Shown: positions 8,854 through 21,785, counted from the first letter of the stretch. The stretch: 64,000 bases of DNA from Perognathus longimembris pacificus (GCF_023159225.1 NC_063188.1:28595475-28659474); one strand, 5' to 3'. The notes: generated by a model from the sequence alone, not told the origin. Made by a program: numbers and translations.

Positions 8854-9710
8854 TTCCTTTCGACAAAATCATTTTTATCAAAATTGTACGCATTTTATAT
8901 TCAGATTTATAAGAAAGGTTCAGATATCCCAGACCAGAGTTTATGGACTCAATTTGTTAATGTGGCTAAATAAGAGGTTTTATGATAGAAGTGCCCTACA
9001 ACAGAATGAATTTTAAGCACTTGAACAATGGTAGTTACAACATCTGCTGCAGATACAAATTTGCTGTCTTGACAGTAACTAAAAACACAAGCAATAGAGA
9101 TACAGCAAGCTAGTGAGTGGGCACATGCAGTAAGAAACGAAGCATTTCTTACATAAATTACTTGTTCTGTTAAATACCACATTCCATACTAAATAACTCT
9201 TCAATTATAAGCAGATGTTTGTAGAAAAGAGAACTCATATGTTATCACAAAAGCTGTTTTATATGTTGAGTTCATCTAAATAATCATACTTTTCCATCCT
9301 CAAATTTCCAAGTAAAATTAAAGTAGAACTATAGGGGGAAAAGCATCAAAAATCATTTCAAGAGAAACAAAATAACATGTTGCCCTTAGGAAAAATACTG
9401 AGAAAAGACATTATGTTGACAGATTCTCACCTGCCCATATGGACCTTGAAGACAAGCCCTAAGACTATATTAAGAAGTTAAACTTTGAAAAATTTATTTA
9501 AAGACTACGGTCTCACATATTATTATCAGTGAGATATTTGCAAGTATGGCTAGAGGTGGAGGGATATTCAAATAACATTTACTTTTTATTAAAAAGGGGA
9601 AAATAATGAAACGGTATCATTCACAAGGTTAATTGGTCCCATTAACACTCCACCTTACCCAATTGCTAAAGAATAAGACATTAATTCTCATTTCAAAAGA
9701 AGGTAAGTAA
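8851..9710. other. No recognised feature
   Basis: AT-rich unique sequence between two SINEs. Confidence 0.5.
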
Positions 9711-9956
9711 GCTGGGCACAGGTGGCTTATGCCTATAATACTAGCTACTCAGGAGGCTGAAAACCTGAGGATCACAGTTTAAAACCAGCCTGGGGAAGGA
9801 AAGTTCTTGATACTCTTATCTCCAATTAATTACTGTAAAGCTGGAAGTAGAGCTGTGGCTCAAGTAGTAGAGCACTGTAGTTGAACAAAAAAACTCAGGA
9901 ACAGCGCCCAGGCCCAGAGTTCAAGCCCCACAATGACACAACTGAGGAAGAAAAAA
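9711..9956 (+). repeat. B1-like/Geo composite SINE
   Basis: A fairly complete copy. The 7SL-like head starts gctgggcacaggtggctta and includes agctactcaggaggctga. A Geo tail follows (gctggaagtagagctgtggc), ending in agttcaagccccacaat. Confidence 0.8.
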
Positions 9957-10774
9957 GGCAATTCTCTGGAATCTTAGGACAAGGAAGCTTATATAAAGGT
10001 ATATAAACTCCTTGTTCTCTCGTTTCTTATCACTCATGTGCTTGACCTTCAAATTTCTTTGAATATTGGTTTAGTAGTGTTAATAAAGATGATATTTGAA
10101 ACAGCCATATGTTTTGAAAACATATCTTGAAATACTGTTTAAAGAATTCACTGTACTTTATCTGCCATCCAACTGTAGAAAAATGTATCATTTGTCAGTG
10201 AGTTTGTATCAGCCAATAGGAATTTAATTTTATATTTTCATTAACATATTAATATAATATCCCAAAACAATAAGCTAATAATGAAGCGGAGGGTATGTAC
10301 ATTGTTTTACAAAGTTCACCTAAGTATCAGAACATAAATATGAGTTAGGATCAGCCCCATGAGCCTTAGGTCCTTCATGGTAGAGACTTGCTAATGCTGT
10401 TTCCCAGGAAGGCAAGTTTATTATCCATGTTAACATAAGAAACATCTCAGTTCTTCCTTCAGCATATTTTACTTAAACAAATTATCATAGATTCTTATTT
10501 CACAAATTAATCCTTTCTAGATGTTAAATTAGTTTTCTGTCTGTATTTACCATGCAAACCAATGGCTCATTTTATGTAGTGCTAAACCTAGAGCATTCAA
10601 TTTTCTAGAATTTACTCTAGTCCTGGTTACAAAAATTGGGGACTGACTTCCACAGATGACTTTCATGAACTTATCCATCAATCAATATTTAACTGACTTC
10701 TAATTTAAGTAAGTGCTATGTTATATGAGAAGGTAATTTCTCTACTTTCAAACATTTCTCCAATTAGCCAATAA
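9957..10774. other. No recognised feature
   Basis: AT-rich unique sequence. Confidence 0.5.
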
Positions 10775-10928
10775 TAAAAATAAATGATTACAAAGAATAG
10801 AGGCAGAAAATGATTATTGAGCCAGGAACAGACCTTGAATGTAACTGTATTTAAAAATAAATGATTACAAAGAATAGAGGCAGAAAATGATTATTGAGCC
10901 AGGAACAGACCTTGAATGTAACTGTATT
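10775..10928. repeat. Identical 77-bp tandem duplication
   Basis: Unit 10775-10851 is repeated without difference at 10852-10928. The unit is unique-looking, not a simple repeat, so the duplication is recent or is an assembly artefact. Confidence 0.92.
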
Positions 10929-12048
10929 TAAGAACTGGGATGGGAAATCACTAAGTCAACCTACTTTTCACGTACAGTATGAACAAAGATATTGATTGGA
11001 GAAGGGATTTTTCTAGAAGCTAGGAGAAATATGGACTTAATAAAATATATGCAAGGCATCCACAGTCTTATTTTTCATCCCATAAAAAAGGGAAAAATCA
11101 TTTCTCTATCCTACTAACCTTAAATGGGCATTTGTCAAGAAATTATAATTTGGTTTATATTTTCATGTAATCAACATGATGATCTTAATTCTAGTAGTTT
11201 CAAACATATTTTTATAACTGACAACATTAAATCTGAGAGAGGTTAATGTAAATGGTTAAGAGCTATACAGCTAGAAATGATAATAATGCAATAGTAAAGA
11301 GAATCTTGAGTATTGCCTATTAACTTGGTATGGACATAGTGACCTTTATCTAGTAATACTAGTCCCTGAGTTGTTTTCATCTCTATGCCTCCATTTTTCT
11401 TAGTAGAGTCACAGGACCCTGGAAATATGTACCCACCTGCATGCAGGAGTAGCCTACAGTGTGACACTCCCAAGTTTTGGAGGGATTTGCTTTTGCACTG
11501 CTCGATGCCCAGTTGGTCAAGAGGAAGCCCAATGGGTCACTTGCTAGTGCTGTAGATATCAGAGCTGGGATTGGTACGCTGTCCTATACTGAGGGATTAA
11601 AGGAGAAGGTAAGTAGAAGATTGAAGCAACTCACTGCTGGGTTCATTCAGCATGGTGACTGCATAGGTAAGTGAATCTGAAGGAAAGGCTATGTGAGCTG
11701 AGTATCAGGCAAGTCTGTGTGATGAATCCCATTTCTGTCACTAATTGGTTGTGGGTGCTTAGAGATCTGGCCCACACCCTCTTGGCCTCTGTTTCCTCAT
11801 ATGTTAAATAGAATTCACAGTAACAACTGAATTGAATGTGGTAAGAATTAGAAATCTATTTCCCATCTGTTTGTTAACCAGATAGAACATAGTCTCCGGA
11901 ATGCATATCATTTGTTGGACATTAATACAAAAAGATGGAAAAATAATGTGATTTTTTTGTTTAATAATTATGGGTTTTAAATACATTACATTTCCTTTAT
12001 AAGAATACTCATTCATGAAGCTGTAGTCCTACCTTATTCACTACTTAA
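10929..12048. other. No recognised feature
   Basis: Unique AT-rich DNA. A 65-codon frame at 11477-11674 has no family signature and is not called. Confidence 0.5.
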
Positions 12049-12060
12049 GACAACATATGT

Positions 12061-12663
12061 CTCTAAGTGCATCACACCCGAGGGCAGGACCATAGGCGTA
12101 GGGGACATTGTGTGGGCCAAGATCTGTGGCTTCCCCTGGCGGCCTGCCTGCATCCTCTCTACAACCGTGAGCTGCAGAGATAACGGGCTGCCGGCCCACC
12201 AGGAGGCCCGCATCTCGTGGTTCGGGTCTCCCACCACCTCCTTCCTCGCTCTCTCGCAGCTCTCCCCCTTTTTAGAAAACTTCCAGTCTCGCTTTAATAA
12301 GAAAACAAAGGGCCTGTACCGCAAGGCCGTCACCAAGGCGACCACGGCCGCCCACCAGCTCACCCCCAAAGTGCGGGCTCTCTTGACCCAGTTTGAAACG
12401 TGAACATGGACAGTAAGATAGGCAAGAACCACGGGGAGGCACCCCGGGCACCCTGGGCTAGTAAGGGATGGCGTCTGCGCACTAGTATCCTGGGGTGCCA
12501 CCTTCCAGCCAGCCTTAGACTTGAGACACTTCAACCCAACACAGCCCCTTTTTATCAGAAGGGAAGGAGACTTGTAGCAGTGTTTTTCTAAGTTTCGGGA
12601 TCCAAGAACCATCTCAAGGCATAAAAGCCATAGCCTCCTTTGTACCTCAGCTTGTGTGTGTGC

Positions 12664-12698
<35 letters not shown>

Positions 12699-13307
12699 CC
12701 ATCTCTACATAGCTGTAGACTACCTGCCCTGTAGACTACCTGCCCATCCCTGCGTGACCCAGCCTGCACTGCGGGGATGCTCGGAAGGGCTGGTGCGCTG
12801 GGCGGGCGGTGGCTCTTCACCTACTCATTAGGCACACTGCCTCTCTGCACAGAAGGGCGGCAGCGGGGCCTGTGGGGGTGCTGGCAGCCTGCTCCCTGCC
12901 TTTCAATTACTGACGGGGACCCCTGGCATCTGGGATGGAAATCGTAGCGGCAAACTCGCGATAGGTTTGAGCCATCACTTTTTTGTGTGTGGGTGCAGCA
13001 GACCTTCACGCCTCTGGTTGGGAGTTAGGTTTCGTTTGCACAAACTGCATATGGCCAAATCTGGTCAAATCTCCTGACTGGCAGTGTTAGTAAGTTCTTA
13101 GGATGTGAGGATTCATTGTCATGTGTAATTGTTACATTTGGATGTTACCTAATTTGATCATTTAAAAGGAAATTCCATTTAAGGTATCTGTTTGCAGGTC
13201 AGAAAGCAGTGTAATTGTGTGATGCTCTGAAATGTAAAGGAAAAAAAACCCAAAACAAAAGAAAACAAAACAAAATTGTAAATAAAATCAACTAAATCCA
13301 AAAAAAG
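12061..13307 (+). pseudogene. 5'-truncated processed retrocopy of a PWWP2 gene (PWWP2A/PWWP2B type)
   Basis: From 12065 the frame reads KCITPEGRTIGVGDIVWAKI and continues without a break for 112 residues to LLTQFET and a stop at 12401-12403. This is the C-terminal PWWP domain and end of a PWWP2 protein. PWWP2 proteins are nuclear chromatin readers; PWWP2A is known to bind H2A.Z nucleosomes and H3K36 methylation. The core motif reads PWRP in place of PWWP, and other changes (Cys for Tyr or Arg) look like decay. Upstream coding sequence is missing. A GC-rich 3' untranslated region follows, with a (CA)n tract at 12664-12694. AATAAA lies at about 13280-13285, and the copy ends in A-rich sequence before 13308. 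Possible target duplications, gacaacatatgt (12049-12060) and gacaatatatgc (13308-13319), match at 10 of 12 positions. There is no intron and no start, so expression as protein is unlikely. I cannot decide between the A and B paralogues. Confidence 0.85.
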
Positions 13308-13319
13308 GACAATATATGC

Positions 13320-14074
13320 TTACTATTCCAATTTTGAAAATCCAGTTCCCAAAGTAATTTTTAGTATTTTAGTATGATTCTAGCAGTCTTCATCATCCTA
13401 AATTACAACATTGCTTCTAATCTATATATCCAACAAGTTAAAACAACATGTAGAGATAACTTGCCTGCAAGAAATCAGCCAAAGTGTACTTTATTGAAAC
13501 ATAGCATTCATGACTGACTTATCAACTAATTGTATCACAGTTTTCCAATGTTTCTGTTTATTTGGAAGATGGAAATTTAAGGGAGAACATTTAAGCAAAC
13601 AACAATCTCCTAATATAAAGAGCTCAAATAAAGATCTCATGCCTTTCTTAGGTATGAAAAACATACTCCTTTATCATTCCTAAACAAGTAGAACAGCCAC
13701 ATGATATAAATATTCACATCAAACTTGTGGTATATCAAACATTAGAGAGTTCTCTATTTTTGCTGAGAAGGGACCTACTGGCCTTATGAAATCTTGATAC
13801 TACAGATAACGACTAATTGGTTCAGAACAGTGAGAATAAATTATTTTCAGAATCCAGTAGGCATTCAAATGTGGATTTTATTACTTCAGTACTGTGAAGG
13901 GAGCTACTAGAAATTACATTCTTTAACAAGCAAACTTATGCCAGGTGATGATGGTTTACACCTGTTCTTTGGATTGGCACTATGATCTTTCAAGAATTAC
14001 ATTATCATGATCCATATAGTTTTACTCGATAAATATGTATTTTGACAGAAAACCAGAATCTCTTTTGATACTGA
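13320..14074. other. Mostly unique DNA
   Basis: A short B1-like start (gccaggtgatgatggtttac) may lie at about 13940-13965. Otherwise nothing is supported. Confidence 0.4.
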
Positions 14075-14160
14075 CCAAGATGCATTGTACTGTATTCATA
14101 ATCCGCTTTAAGTGGCAACTCCTTTATACAACTACTTAATAATAATAAAAATTTAAAAAT
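14075..14160 (+). repeat. Old retroposon tail (likely L1 3'-end variant)
   Basis: Shares the block actgtattcataatccgctt and ctttatacaactac with 35966-36030 and ends A-rich. It is a different 3' end from the common young L1s here. Confidence 0.4.
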
Positions 14161-16593
14161 GTAAAGTTATGAAGAGCTTGACATATGTCTATAAATATTT
14201 CAGTTGACCCACAATTCTGACTTTGAAATTTGTGAAATTAATGCATATTTAGAGAAATAGTTTTATTACTCAGCTTGGTTTACATACAGAAATCATAATA
14301 CAGCACATATGGAAAAAATAGGGATTTATAATCTCTCAATTGAAAGTGTACTTTCTGAAGGACCTTCAGCTGAATTACAGGATTCATTCTTTCCTTACCT
14401 CCTATACATGTAGAATCCTTGTTCCTTAGAGTACACTCTTCTAGTTTTTCATAATTCTATGTTAATTAAACATGTAAGTAACATTGTGAGCAACTCAAGA
14501 GGCAAGAGATCATGGTCAATATTTGTCTGTAACCCCAATAATTTCTCTGGTGCTGAGAATATACTAGTTCTCCATAGTTCTTTTGGTACTATGCAGGATA
14601 TATATATATAACCCTGATACTTTAGTTTACTTCTTAACTATTATTATTATTATTGTTATTATTATTTGTGTCCATAGACACAGAAAGATGAAAGAAAAAA
14701 AGATGAATTTTAGTGTATTAATACTAAGTACTAGTTCTGGACTCTTCTTTTAGTCAGATGTTTACAGCAAATTGTGTGAAAATTTCTGAATAATTCAGAG
14801 CAATAAACAGCATCCTTTCCCACTGAGAAAGATATTTTGATACATTATTTGAAATTTTTTAATAAAAACTGGGTTATATCATTTTTAGTTCTAATGTGAA
14901 CTTAATACATTTCCTATGACTATGAAGAGTTGAAAATAATGATGTTGGATTTATAGAATTTTTGAAAAAATAATTTGAGAACTTCATGTTCTCTGGAGCA
15001 TGATATCATAAAGTACAATGTAGAAAGAGCTTCTGCACTTGCCTTCTGCCAAATATTACTATTCAAAATGCCACTGACCTTCCCGTGAAGGCCTTAGAGA
15101 ATATTATTTTCTGTTTCTCTTCCTTTAATTTAGTGAACATATCTTCTTACAGCTATAACTCTGCCATAGGGAATCTTATTTAGTGAACATATTGATGATG
15201 AATTAAATGCTTTTTTTTAAATGCAAAAACTTCATGCTGCATGTCAATGACACAAAAGCAAATTACTAGAGAACAGGTCACAGATTTTACTGTAGGGTAG
15301 AGAGAAGTTAGATACAAATTCTATTAATTCCCTTTATCTCATTTTCTGTTGTGCTTTACTTGGGAATCTAACACATAAATCAATTCCCTGAACCTAAGGA
15401 TATTGAAAAGAAATTAACAGAAACTTTTTCTAAAAGATTTTCAAGATATTAGATAAGACATCAAGTCAATGGTCAGCTTATTAAAGCTGTGACTTAGAAA
15501 AACTTTGAGCACACATATCTGAAATGCCTGAGAACTACTCTAGTATGGAATAGATCTGTGGCCCTCTGGTTATAGAGGATGACTCTTACAAGTGTAATTG
15601 GAGAGTGCTGCAGTGAAGCATCAAAGTACAAAAAAAAATGAGAAATCCAGACCTGAGATGTAAGTACATATAGGATTTTTCTCTTTGGAAAAGCTGCTGA
15701 ACATATTACAAATCCCCCTAATTATTAACTTCCTCTCACCATTTTCTATCACCTTACTTTTCACAGCTTATTTCTTCTTGCTAAGTACAGCACCATCACT
15801 CACAGCTGGATCATCTGGCCTAATTCAAAATGCATTGTTTCCCAAGCTTTTCTTGAAGCTTCCACCTCAGAAACACTGCTCTCAACACATATTTCTTCCT
15901 CCTTCTAAATCCCACTGTTTTCTATGTTAACCTCAGAGTCATCTTCCACACCCTATGGAAATATAAATTAATCTTACCCTTGTGTCATTTTGCATTTCCT
16001 TCATTGACCTCTATACTTTCTTTCCTTGAGCTCTCTTTTTAGTGACACTCTCAAACTAACATTCCTTCCAGTAGAAGCATTCTCTTTAAAATGTATATTT
16101 TGTAGCTCTATTTTTATTTGGCATGAAAAGTCCTTAAAATGTCACATTTCTTTAGTGCACTGAGGATATAGGGTTGTGTTTTCTCTTTTAGAATCAGCAG
16201 TTACTATTATCCAATAACATAAGGTCTGTTTGTAAACTGAAAATTTGGCTTACCCTTTAAATACAAGAAGAGAGCCAGAAGTCATCAGAGTGAATATTAA
16301 ATAAACACAAGCACCAAGGCACAGGGTAAGGAAAATGTACTGCACTTAAATGTTAGCACATCAAGTACCCAAATCAATTTTATATATAATTGTCAAAGTT
16401 AAGTGTAACAAATACTAATTCATTTCTGTTTCTATATCCAGAAGAACATGATGTGTTTTCTTAAAATGAATTTGCAGAGATAAGTACATATCCACTTTAA
16501 TGGAAGTATTATTTGCAGAAATTTAAAGATATAAATTTAATAACTGATGGAAATGAGTCATTCATTTACTCTTTCATCCAACATTTATTAAAA
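14161..16593. other. No recognised feature
   Basis: AT-rich. It includes short (TA)n at about 14600 and (TTA)n at about 14640-14665. Confidence 0.5.
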
Positions 16594-16640
16594 CCTGTAA
16601 CCTCTCTGTACATCAGTTTTATAATAAAAACTAAAAAAAA
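16594..16640 (+). mobile_element. Minimal L1 3' tail
   Basis: Only ctgtaacctctctgtacatc, the following polyadenylation region and poly(A) remain, about 45 bp. No clear target duplication was seen. Confidence 0.65.
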
Positions 16641-17258
16641 GACTTCTACACTATAGATAAACATTGCTTTAACTATTAAAAGAAAAATTTGGAATTGAGA
16701 CACAAATAAAATGCTAGATTTACTCAATCTTATTTTGTTAAGTACACAAATGCTAAGTATAATGTCCTTAAGTCCTTAGAAAAATTGCAGGAAGACAGCA
16801 AAAGAAATGAGGAAAACAGAAACAATAGAAAATTACAGGTATGTGCTACATGTTTTAGAGTATAAGTTTTCTAACTTCGGATTACAGGAACTTGAACTGA
16901 AGTAATTTTCCAGACAACATCAAATTCTTTATTCATGGGCATGCTATGAAATAGCTGAAAGTTTCAGTATCTACTATCTTGTTTGGCCTTATTTAAAAAT
17001 AAATAATATTTTCAAGAGAAAATTTATAAGGATATGTCATTTGCTAAATGACTTGTATATTCTAGAAACTAGGTAGATCCATTCATGAATTCTCTGAAAA
17101 ATTTAGTTCTATGTTATCACATTGAGTTAAATTAAACTGTAAAAACGGTTGAGAAAATGGCATTTATAATAATGACAATACTGGCAATAAAGCATCAGAG
17201 AGTAAATATTAATTAACATCTATTTAGCATTGGAAACATGTTAGGTATTTAATTTTAC
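16641..17258. other. No recognised feature
   Basis: AT-rich unique sequence. Confidence 0.5.
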
Positions 17259-17272
17259 AAGATTTACATTAT

Positions 17273-17487
17273 GGGGCTGGGAATATAGCCTAGTGGTAGA
17301 GTGCTTGCCTCATGTACATGAAGCCCTCGGTTTGATTCCTCAGCACCACATATATAGAAAAAGCCAGAAGTAGCACTGTGGCTCAAGTGGTAGAGTGCTA
17401 GCCTTGAGCAAAAAGTCAGGTATAGTGAGCACTCAGGCCTTGAGTTCAGGCTCCAGGACTGGCAAAAAAAAAAAAAAGAAAAAAAAA
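17273..17487 (+). repeat. IDL-Geo SINE
   Basis: Full-length dimer from ggggctgggaatatagcc to ggactggc plus poly(A). It is flanked by aagatttacattat (17259-17272) and aagatttacactag on the right, a target duplication with differences only near its end. Confidence 0.92.
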
Positions 17488-17809
17488 GATTTACACTAGT
17501 AGGTTTTTTTTTTTTCTTTTGGAGTTTTTTGTCTTTTTATTTTGTCTCTTGATTTTAGTTTTTATTAGACAAGTTCATGGTAATCAGTGGACTTGTGAAT
17601 GCTCATAGCTTGATATGTTACGTATGGGTAATAAAACCCACTTTCATTGGAATATTGTGAAAATAAAAGGAAATAATTTGTATTCACTTCTGCAGCATGT
17701 ATAGAATTGAGAAGATACTCAGTGCACAATAGTTTATATTATAGTTGCATGCATCTCTCACCATTTGGGGAATCAAGTAACTGATTCTTTAAATTAAAAA
17801 GAAACTTAA
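17488..17809. other. Spacer with a T-rich stretch
   Basis: Contains the right target duplication of the preceding SINE and a T10 run near 17506. Nothing else is seen. Confidence 0.5.
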
Positions 17810-18050
17810 GCTGAGTGTTTCTGTCTCATGCCTGTTATCCTAGCTACTCAGGAGCCTGAGATCTGAGGATCAGAGTTCAAAGCCAGCCTGAGCATGTAAG
17901 CGAGACTCTTTATCTCTGATAAATTACTCAGAAAATGCTGGAAGTGGTGCTGGGGCTCAACTGGTAGAGAGCTAGCTTTGAGTACAAAGAGGGTCAGGGA
18001 CAGCACCCAAGTTCAAGCTCCAAGACTAGCAAAACAAAACAAACAAAAAA
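17810..18050 (+). repeat. B1-like/Geo composite SINE
   Basis: A 7SL-like head (cctagctactcaggagcctg) followed by a Geo half (gctggaagtggtgctggggc) and an (AAAC)-type tail. Confidence 0.8.
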
Positions 18051-18120
18051 AGAAACAAATTTAAAAATTTTCTATGTATTTACTATTCTTCCAAAGTTCC
18101 GTTAATAATTTTCTTTTCCT

Positions 18121-18478
18121 TAGCTTCTTTTGTTGATGATCCTCTTGTATCCCCTTCCTGTGGTTGTCCTCGCGCTAACACTGTATCTCATCTGAGTACC
18201 CTGGATACTGTATATACTGGTATTAGAACTAGGGAAGTGAAAGGGAACATCAAAATCGAGAGACAACGGATATAAAGATAGACTCTAAAAGCAATACTTG
18301 CAAAACCATTTGTTGTAAACCAACTGAACAACTCATGCAGGGGAGAGGGAAAGGGGGAGGGGGATATGAGGGAGGAAGTAACAAATAGTAAAAGAAATGT
18401 ACCCAAGACCTTACGTATGAAACTGTAACCCCTCTGTACATCATTTTGACAATAAATAACTATTTAAAAAAGTAAAAA
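18121..18478 (+). mobile_element. L1 3' untranslated region
   Basis: Starts in tgatcctcttgtatcccctt, passes the characteristic gagtaccctggatactgtat and a G-rich purine tract (18340-18362), and ends ctgtaacccctctgtacatc, AATAAA-like signals and A-rich tail. No ORF2 sequence remains. Confidence 0.85.
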
Positions 18479-18710
18479 AAATAATACTTTCAGTATGTTA
18501 AACTTACCTATTTTTTCCAACCAAACTTTGTGCATAATTGCTTTTTATTTGAGCAAAGATGGAGACATATCTTTCTTGTGTATCCAGAAGAGAAGCTAAC
18601 ATTGCTTCTATGATGAAAAAGCATAAATCGCTCCCACATTTCATCTCTGGTCCACAGCTACTGATCAATGCACTCCCTACCTTAGGGGATATCTAGAAAA
18701 ATAAAGTTTT

Positions 18711-18945
18711 CTTTTTTTTTCAAATTTTTATTATCAAACTGATGTACAGAGAGGTTACAGTTTCATACGTTAGGCATTGGATACATTTCTTGTACTGTTT
18801 GTTACACTGTCCCTCATACCCCCCTCCCTCCTCCCCCTTTCCCTTCCCCCCCCCCCTGAGTTTTTCAGTTCACTTACACCAAACAGTTTTGCAAGTATTG
18901 CTTTTGTAGTTGTTTGTCTTTTTTTTTTTTACCCTGTGTCTCTCT
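18711..18945 (-). mobile_element. L1 3' end, reverse orientation
   Basis: Opens with a poly(T), then the complement of the usual L1 3' end (ctgatgtacagagaggttac). It continues through the pyrimidine-rich complement of the L1 G-tract (18820-18857). Confidence 0.85.
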
Positions 18946-19975
18946 TCACCTGTTAAACGATCCTAAAATAGTTCCACTTATTAGATTGCTGTAAGAATTT
19001 CTTTTTAAATACTGCTTTGTCCCTGGCAAATTTTACCTCACTTCTAACATTCAGTTGAACTTCTTCAATAAAGGTCTTGTGAGGAAGGCATTTGAGTCAG
19101 ATGGGAAATCAGAAGTTTTAGAATGAGTTCCAAAAAGTATGGGGATTGTTGTCATGTTATACCTGAGGTTTTATATTTCATGCTTTCTACTTTTGGTGGA
19201 TATTTGTAATAACGTATCATTTCACCCCCATCCAGAGAATGAACAGAAACATCTTCTATAAAATTTATATGTTCATTTTATTTCTCTGCATGTATGCCTA
19301 CTCTGTAGTTCATCTGCAAAGTCAGACAGATGTGGAAGCATTTACGGAGATCAGGTTTTTAAATCTTCAATCCTTAGTTCTTAGCTTCTCTTTTTAATCT
19401 GCTCATGCTTTGTATCAATGGAACAAAAGGCTTCAAGGGCTCTCTCTGCTTAGCTATAGGATGATCCTTTCATATTTCACCAATGAATCTGCAAATCCTT
19501 ATCATTTATATAAATGATTCCACAGGCTTTTATTTGAGAACAGTTTGCAGCCACTTTCAGAGTCCTGTCCTTTTATTGTGACCTTTCATCTCTTCATTCC
19601 CATATCCATTTCTATTCTCTTTCTTGCTCCAAATATATCAGTCCTCTCTTGAAATTCCAGAATGTGGAGCTTAATAGCATTGCCTACTGTGTGCTCACCA
19701 TGCACACCTGATACCACTAGTCAATGTTTTAAAACCATATTTGGAATTCACATTTCATTGACCTGTCTCCACCTGAACAGCTTATCTTTCCCCATGCCAC
19801 ACTAGATGCCTCCAGTTCACAGAAGACAGCATGTTCTTATTTGCTTTTCTCCCTTTTCATTTTCACATCCTGCCACTTGTTGGTGCAGAAAACTACTACA
19901 TTATCAAGTCCTAGCTCAACTACAGCCTTTCCTACAGAGTCTGTCCTTCCACTGCCTCTCCTTCCAAGTCTGTTT
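18946..19975. other. No recognised feature
   Basis: Unique sequence, slightly pyrimidine-rich toward 19,800-19,980. Confidence 0.5.
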
Positions 19976-20144
19976 TCACAAAATGGTACAGTGCTAACCT
20001 TGAGCAAAAAGAGCCCAGGGACAGTGCCCAGGCCCGAGTCTGACCACTGCAATTTACCTTTAATTTTTGCCTGGGCATTTCCCCTGAGCTCTTTTTGCTT
20101 AAGGCTAGCACTCTACCATTCTGAGCCACAGCACCACTTCCCAT
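19976..20144. repeat. Two Geo half-units in inverted orientation
   Basis: A Geo right half on the + strand (19976-20050, gtgctaaccttgagcaaaaa) is followed after a short spacer by another on the - strand (20067-20144, agctctttttgcttaaggct). The pair forms an imperfect hairpin of about 75 bp per arm. Confidence 0.8.
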
Positions 20145-21462
20145 AAACGTTCCCACTCATTCATCTATGTTTTCTGTGACTGAGTTTAAGCTACAATAGC
20201 AGAGCTAAGTTATCAAGAAAGACTCTACAATATTCAAAACATTTATTATTTAACATTTTATGCAAAAGTTTGTTAATACTAGCTCTGTGACCTTTCTACA
20301 CTAATACCTTGTTAGATACAATAGAATGTCAGATCACTCCCCTGATTGACTCAGTGTCTGTGGCTAGACAGGATTCTCAGATTATTCTATTTACTGTAAG
20401 ATGCCAAAAATGCTAGTCTAATATTCACCACACTGTCTTAAAATTGTCAATATTTTAGCAGACAAAAAAGGGAATACCTCCCAGTTCTGGTATGGGAAGA
20501 AATCCAGTGTTATCTATGAAGGTGCATAACAGTATCCTAATGTGTGAGTTACAGTAGACACATGTAACTTAAGACAAAATTAGGTATTGCAAAACAGCAA
20601 AGGATAATCCAGTGCACCAACAGTAAACTGCATGCAATGTAAAATTAAATTAGAACTAAAGTTTAGCTAATTGGAAGGAAATTATCACATAGTAATTATA
20701 TTTTACTTAGCAATGTTTTTTAAAATAATATTCCGTTTCATATATTTTAAACACATTATTTAAAATAATATTCCATTTCATATATTTTAAACACATATTC
20801 TGTATATTTATTTTAATCTATTCATGTTATATTGTGTATATATATTCCATACTGTATGTTCTGTAGAAATAAACTTTAGTGTATAGTTAGCAATAATCCT
20901 TAATACTTTACAGGTTATACTATAACTAATTGTCAAAGTGAATTTGTTTATTTCAGAAAGTACAATAATGGTAGAATTTGAGGATCTTGTGTTTTAAAAT
21001 GTGAATGTGAAACTCTTAATGCATGAAACAGGCAAGAGAAACCATTTCAAAATCCCTTGCCATTTATTCTGTAATTCAAATGTAGTATTGGGCATTGGTA
21101 AGTGCCAGCTGTCTATAAACTTAACATCATATTTAATGTTATACCAATATAGCTGTCACAGTTACTAATAGCTTACATGTGCAACCCTATGCTGACATCT
21201 TAGTCACTGAGTTTTTACCAGAGTACAATAGTTGCAGATGCCACTGGGAGGGAGGTAGTTAAGCAGTCACAGACTAATAAACCATCAAATTCACACAAAT
21301 ATCCTTTGAATAACTAATGTCATTTAGTTATTCAGTGAATGAATATTAATCACATCACTGATAAATACTAGGCACTGTGCTAGATGCTAAGAATATATTG
21401 CCCCTCTAGAAATCCTCATCTGTGAAATATTCTTGCTACAATTTCAGTACTGGAGATGAGAA
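20145..21462. other. Unique DNA with a 40-bp tandem duplication
   Basis: taaaataatattcc-rttcata repeats with a 40-bp period at about 20719-20798, with a single obvious base change between copies. Confidence 0.7.
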
Positions 21463-21571
21463 TCTGAGCATGTTGGCAAACCTGTAATCTAGCATTTAGG
21501 AGGCTGTGACAGGAGGACGTTTGAGGCCAGCCGGGGCTACAGATTAAGACTGTCTAAAACAAGAATAAAAT
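21463..21571 (+). repeat. B1-like SINE monomer
   Basis: Diverged 7SL-like unit (aggaggctgtgacaggagga, then gaggccagccggggctacag) without a Geo half. Confidence 0.65.
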
Positions 21572-21660
21572 ATTGAACCAAAGCAGATACTATCCCTAAT
21601 CTCATGGATTTATGAAGTTCACATCTAGTAGAGGAGAGAATAGAATTCAAGGAGTTACAA

Positions 21661-21785
21661 CTATCACACACACACATGCACACACATATATAAAAATACA
21701 TATATGTATATATAATATATATGCATACATAACATATACTATATATATGTTTGTATATATGTATATATACATGTATATATGTGTT
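21661..21785. repeat. (CA)n/(TA)n low-complexity tract
   Basis: A compound tract of CACA and TATATG units. Reading frames across it on both strands are artefacts. Confidence 0.8.

Noticed and set aside
10775..10928. CRISPR-like repeat array
   Set aside because: There are only two abutting copies with no spacers, and the host is a mammal.
11477..11674. 65-codon plus-strand frame with a donor-like gtaagt at its end
   Set aside because: No family similarity recognised and no acceptor or partner exon seen.
12034..12702. 222-codon minus-strand frame
   Set aside because: It is antisense to the PWWP2 retrocopy and its (CA)n tract; the plus strand explains the sequence.
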